From NCBI GenBank assembly GCA_017523185.1, contig JAFWXB010000110.1, positions 1 through 6,292 of the forward strand: 6,292 nucleotides of DNA, read 5' to 3'. This document shows, in pieces, positions 4,573 to 6,292 of the stretch (the stretch's first letter is position 1; the number at the start of each line of letters is the position of its first letter). The stretch is from Lachnospiraceae bacterium (lineage in GTDB: Bacteria > Bacillota_A > Clostridia > Lachnospirales > Lachnospiraceae). The notes under the pieces were generated by a model. The model was not told the DNA's origin and did no database searches. It saw only the letters and a list, made by a program, of their open reading frames with translations. The position numbers and the translations under genes are program-made.

Positions 4573-6292
4573 TTTTGGAAATGCAAATGAGGGACAAAAA
4601 AGAGCAATATCTACAACAGAGGGGCCAGTGCTTATTACTGCAGGTCCGGGAACTGGAAAAACATTTACATTGGTTCAAAGAGCAATTTATTTAATACAAG
4701 AATGTAATGTGCAACCGGAACAGATATTAATGGCAACTTTTACGGAGAAGGCTGCGAAGGAACTTGTAACACGTATTACAAATGAACTGTCACAGCGTGG
4801 CATTATGGTAAATATTAATGAGATGTATATTGGTACATTTCATTCTTTATGCTTACGAATTATAAAAGAAAATTTAGAATATACACGTCTTATGCGTAAT
4901 TATCGTACTTTGGATGCATTTGATCAAAGTTATTTGGTGTTTCAGAATATACATAAATTTAGAGCAATTCCAAATGTTGAAACAATTTTTCCGAAGGGTT
5001 CATGGAAAATGGCACAAGAAATATGTGTTTATGTAAATAATTTGATGGAAGAACTTGTTGATTCAGAGGTGTTAAAAAGTGATACCGATATACAAATAAA
5101 AGCATTGGGATATGTTCTGGAAATATATAAAAATATATTGGAAACAAATAATTTGATGGATTTTGCATCTATTCAAACAGAAGCCTATCGCCTTATGCAA
5201 GAGCATCCAATCGTACTGCAAAAATTACAAGATAAGCTACATTACATTATGATAGATGAGTATCAAGATACAAACTTTATTCAAGAGCAGATAGTATTTC
5301 TTCTTGGTGGAGATAGACAGAATATATGTGTTGTTGGAGATGATGACCAAGGTTTATATCGTTTTCGTGGTGCAACAATTAGAAACATACTAGAGTTTCC
5401 TGAAAAGTTTTCAAGAGGAAAATGTAAAGTTATTCCATTGGTTATCAATTATCGTTCTAATAGTAATATTGTAGATTTTTATAATGAATGGATGACTACA
5501 ACGGATGGAGCAAAGTTTAAATTTAGTTGGGACAAGTATCGTTATTCGAAAAGGATTACCCCACATACTGAGAGTGAAATAGATAGTCCAGCGGTTGTGA
5601 AATTGTCTAGTGTTGAAGACGAGGATGAGTGGCATGAAAAGATACTTGATTTTATTATGAAATTAAAGAAATCAGGTAAGTTGACAAATTATAATCAGAT
5701 TGCATTTTTATTTAGTTCTGTAAAACATGAGAGAGTAACGAAATTAGCAGCTTTTTTAGAAAAGAATCATGTAAATGTGTATTCACCACGTTCAGATATG
5801 TTCTTTGAGCGAAGTGAAATAAAGATTGCATTAGGATGTATGATGCTTCTATTTCCTAAGTATATTATGGGTTTGGAGCAAGATGAATATAAATTTTTGC
5901 AACAGGAACATGTAAAATATTTTCGAAGCTGTATTGTTGCAGCGAATGAGTTTTTAATAAAATCTGAAAATCGAGATTTTGTAATATGGTTACGACATCA
6001 TGGGAAAATTCATGTTGGATTAACTGGTACTACAGACTATACATATTCAGGATTATTGTATCAAATGTTTGAATATGAGCCTTTTCGTACTATTTTATCA
6101 ACAGATATGAGAGCAGGTGTTGTAGATGTAAGACCTGCAAGAAATCTTGCGTTATTATCACAGATAATAGGAAAGTTTGAATATCTGCATAGAATTGATG
6201 TTTTAAATGGTAAAACAATAGATGGTAATACAGAGAAATTTTTTAATCTTTATATAAGATTACTTTTTGATGGTGGAATTAGCGAGTATGAA
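4565..6292 (+). CDS. UvrD/PcrA-like superfamily 1A DNA helicase, N-terminal 576 residues
   Basis: The frame stays open to the last base, so the 3' end is missing. AAGGAGG at 4552-4558 lies 6 nt before the ATG. Helicase motifs in order: Q motif at Q11 (NEGQKRAI); Walker A AGPGTGKT (26-33, K32); motif Ia MATFTEKAAKEL (56-67); GTFHSLC (90-96); Walker B MIDEYQDT (229-236, D231 and E232); motif III CVVGDDDQGLYRFRGA (255-270); motif IV NYRSN (295-299). Later motifs V and VI are not yet reached; a later segment (QIAFLFSS...VYSPRSDMFF) fits the start of domain 2A. It should be an ATP-driven 3'-5' single-strand DNA translocase. AGPGTGKT and GDDDQGLYRFRGA differ from housekeeping PcrA (AGAGSGKT, GDADQSIYRWRGA), and the genetic setting suggests an accessory helicase, possibly for defence or element DNA processing. 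Any C-terminal nuclease domain would be outside the window. Confidence 0.9.
   Translation, partial: MFDFGNANEGQKRAISTTEGPVLITAGPGTGKTFTLVQRAIYLIQECNVQPEQILMATFTEKAAKELVTRITNELSQRGIMVNINEMYIGTFHSLCLRIIKENLEYTRLMRNYRTLDAFDQSYLVFQNIHKFRAIPNVETIFPKGSWKMAQEICVYVNNLMEELVDSEVLKSDTDIQIKALGYVLEIYKNILETNNLMDFASIQTEAYRLMQEHPIVLQKLQDKLHYIMIDEYQDTNFIQEQIVFLLGGDRQNICVVGDDDQGLYRFRGATIRNILEFPEKFSRGKCKVIPLVINYRSNSNIVDFYNEWMTTTDGAKFKFSWDKYRYSKRITPHTESEIDSPAVVKLSSVEDEDEWHEKILDFIMKLKKSGKLTNYNQIAFLFSSVKHERVTKLAAFLEKNHVNVYSPRSDMFFERSEIKIALGCMMLLFPKYIMGLEQDEYKFLQQEHVKYFRSCIVAANEFLIKSENRDFVIWLRHHGKIHVGLTGTTDYTYSGLLYQMFEYEPFRTILSTDMRAGVVDVRPARNLALLSQIIGKFEYLHRIDVLNGKTIDGNTEKFFNLYIRLLFDGGISEYE

Noticed and set aside
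4326..4607. Minus-strand ORF opposite the HTH gene
   Set aside because: It lies antisense to a well-supported gene with a good ribosome site and its product resembles no family.
4959..5635. Minus-strand ORFs opposite the helicase
   Set aside because: Shadows of the helicase reading frame, which is confirmed by its ordered motifs.
1..6292. Insertion sequences, tRNA or rRNA genes, attachment-site pairs
   Set aside because: No transposase with terminal repeats, no tRNA cloverleaf or rRNA segment, and no convincing long direct repeat flanking the integrase region was seen by eye.

Overview
The low-GC composition, strong AGGAGG-type ribosome sites, and protein relatedness (Rpn-type C-terminus, DUF6017-like Rep, small excisionase-like HTH proteins) point to a Bacillota host, most likely a gut Clostridia/Lachnospiraceae genome. 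Most of the window is the control, replication and recombination core of an integrative element, probably an integrative and mobilizable or plasmid-like element, followed by a cargo module that runs off the right edge.

Layout. (1) 1-600: the 3' part of a gene for an Rpn-family nuclease, ending at a bidirectional terminator (613-640). (2) 651-1121, minus strand: an XRE/CI-like repressor without a peptidase domain. (3) 1122-1340: a divergent control region with two promoters, one of them a perfect TTGACA-17-TATAAT, and three copies of a dyad operator (core TATTACnnAATTnGTA). One copy covers the repressor's own -10, one covers the forward promoter and one lies just downstream of it. (4) 1341-3927: a tightly packed rightward operon of excisionase-like HTH protein, 30-codon leader ORF, replication initiator, tyrosine integrase (all catalytic residues present) and MobC-like ribbon-helix-helix protein, closed by a terminator at 3984-4025. 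(5) 4027-4383: a non-coding region with a perfect 20-bp palindrome and two more inverted repeats, a candidate oriT. (6) 4384-6292: a small HTH protein overlapping an SF1A UvrD/PcrA-like helicase that continues past the end.

How it may work. The repressor would hold both divergent promoters low. On derepression one transcript would supply excisionase, initiator, integrase and mobilization accessory protein. Two replication-control features stand out. The rep gene carries four 15-bp iteron-like repeats followed by an AT-rich tract, which looks like an origin inside its own initiator gene. The rep leader holds a small ORF with its own Shine-Dalgarno and, on the opposite strand, a promoter and intrinsic terminator that would make an antisense RNA of about 60 nt. 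This resembles leader-peptide/countertranscript control of plasmid replication. No relaxase is visible, nor is any attachment-site pair, so the element's limits and its mobility class are not settled by this window.
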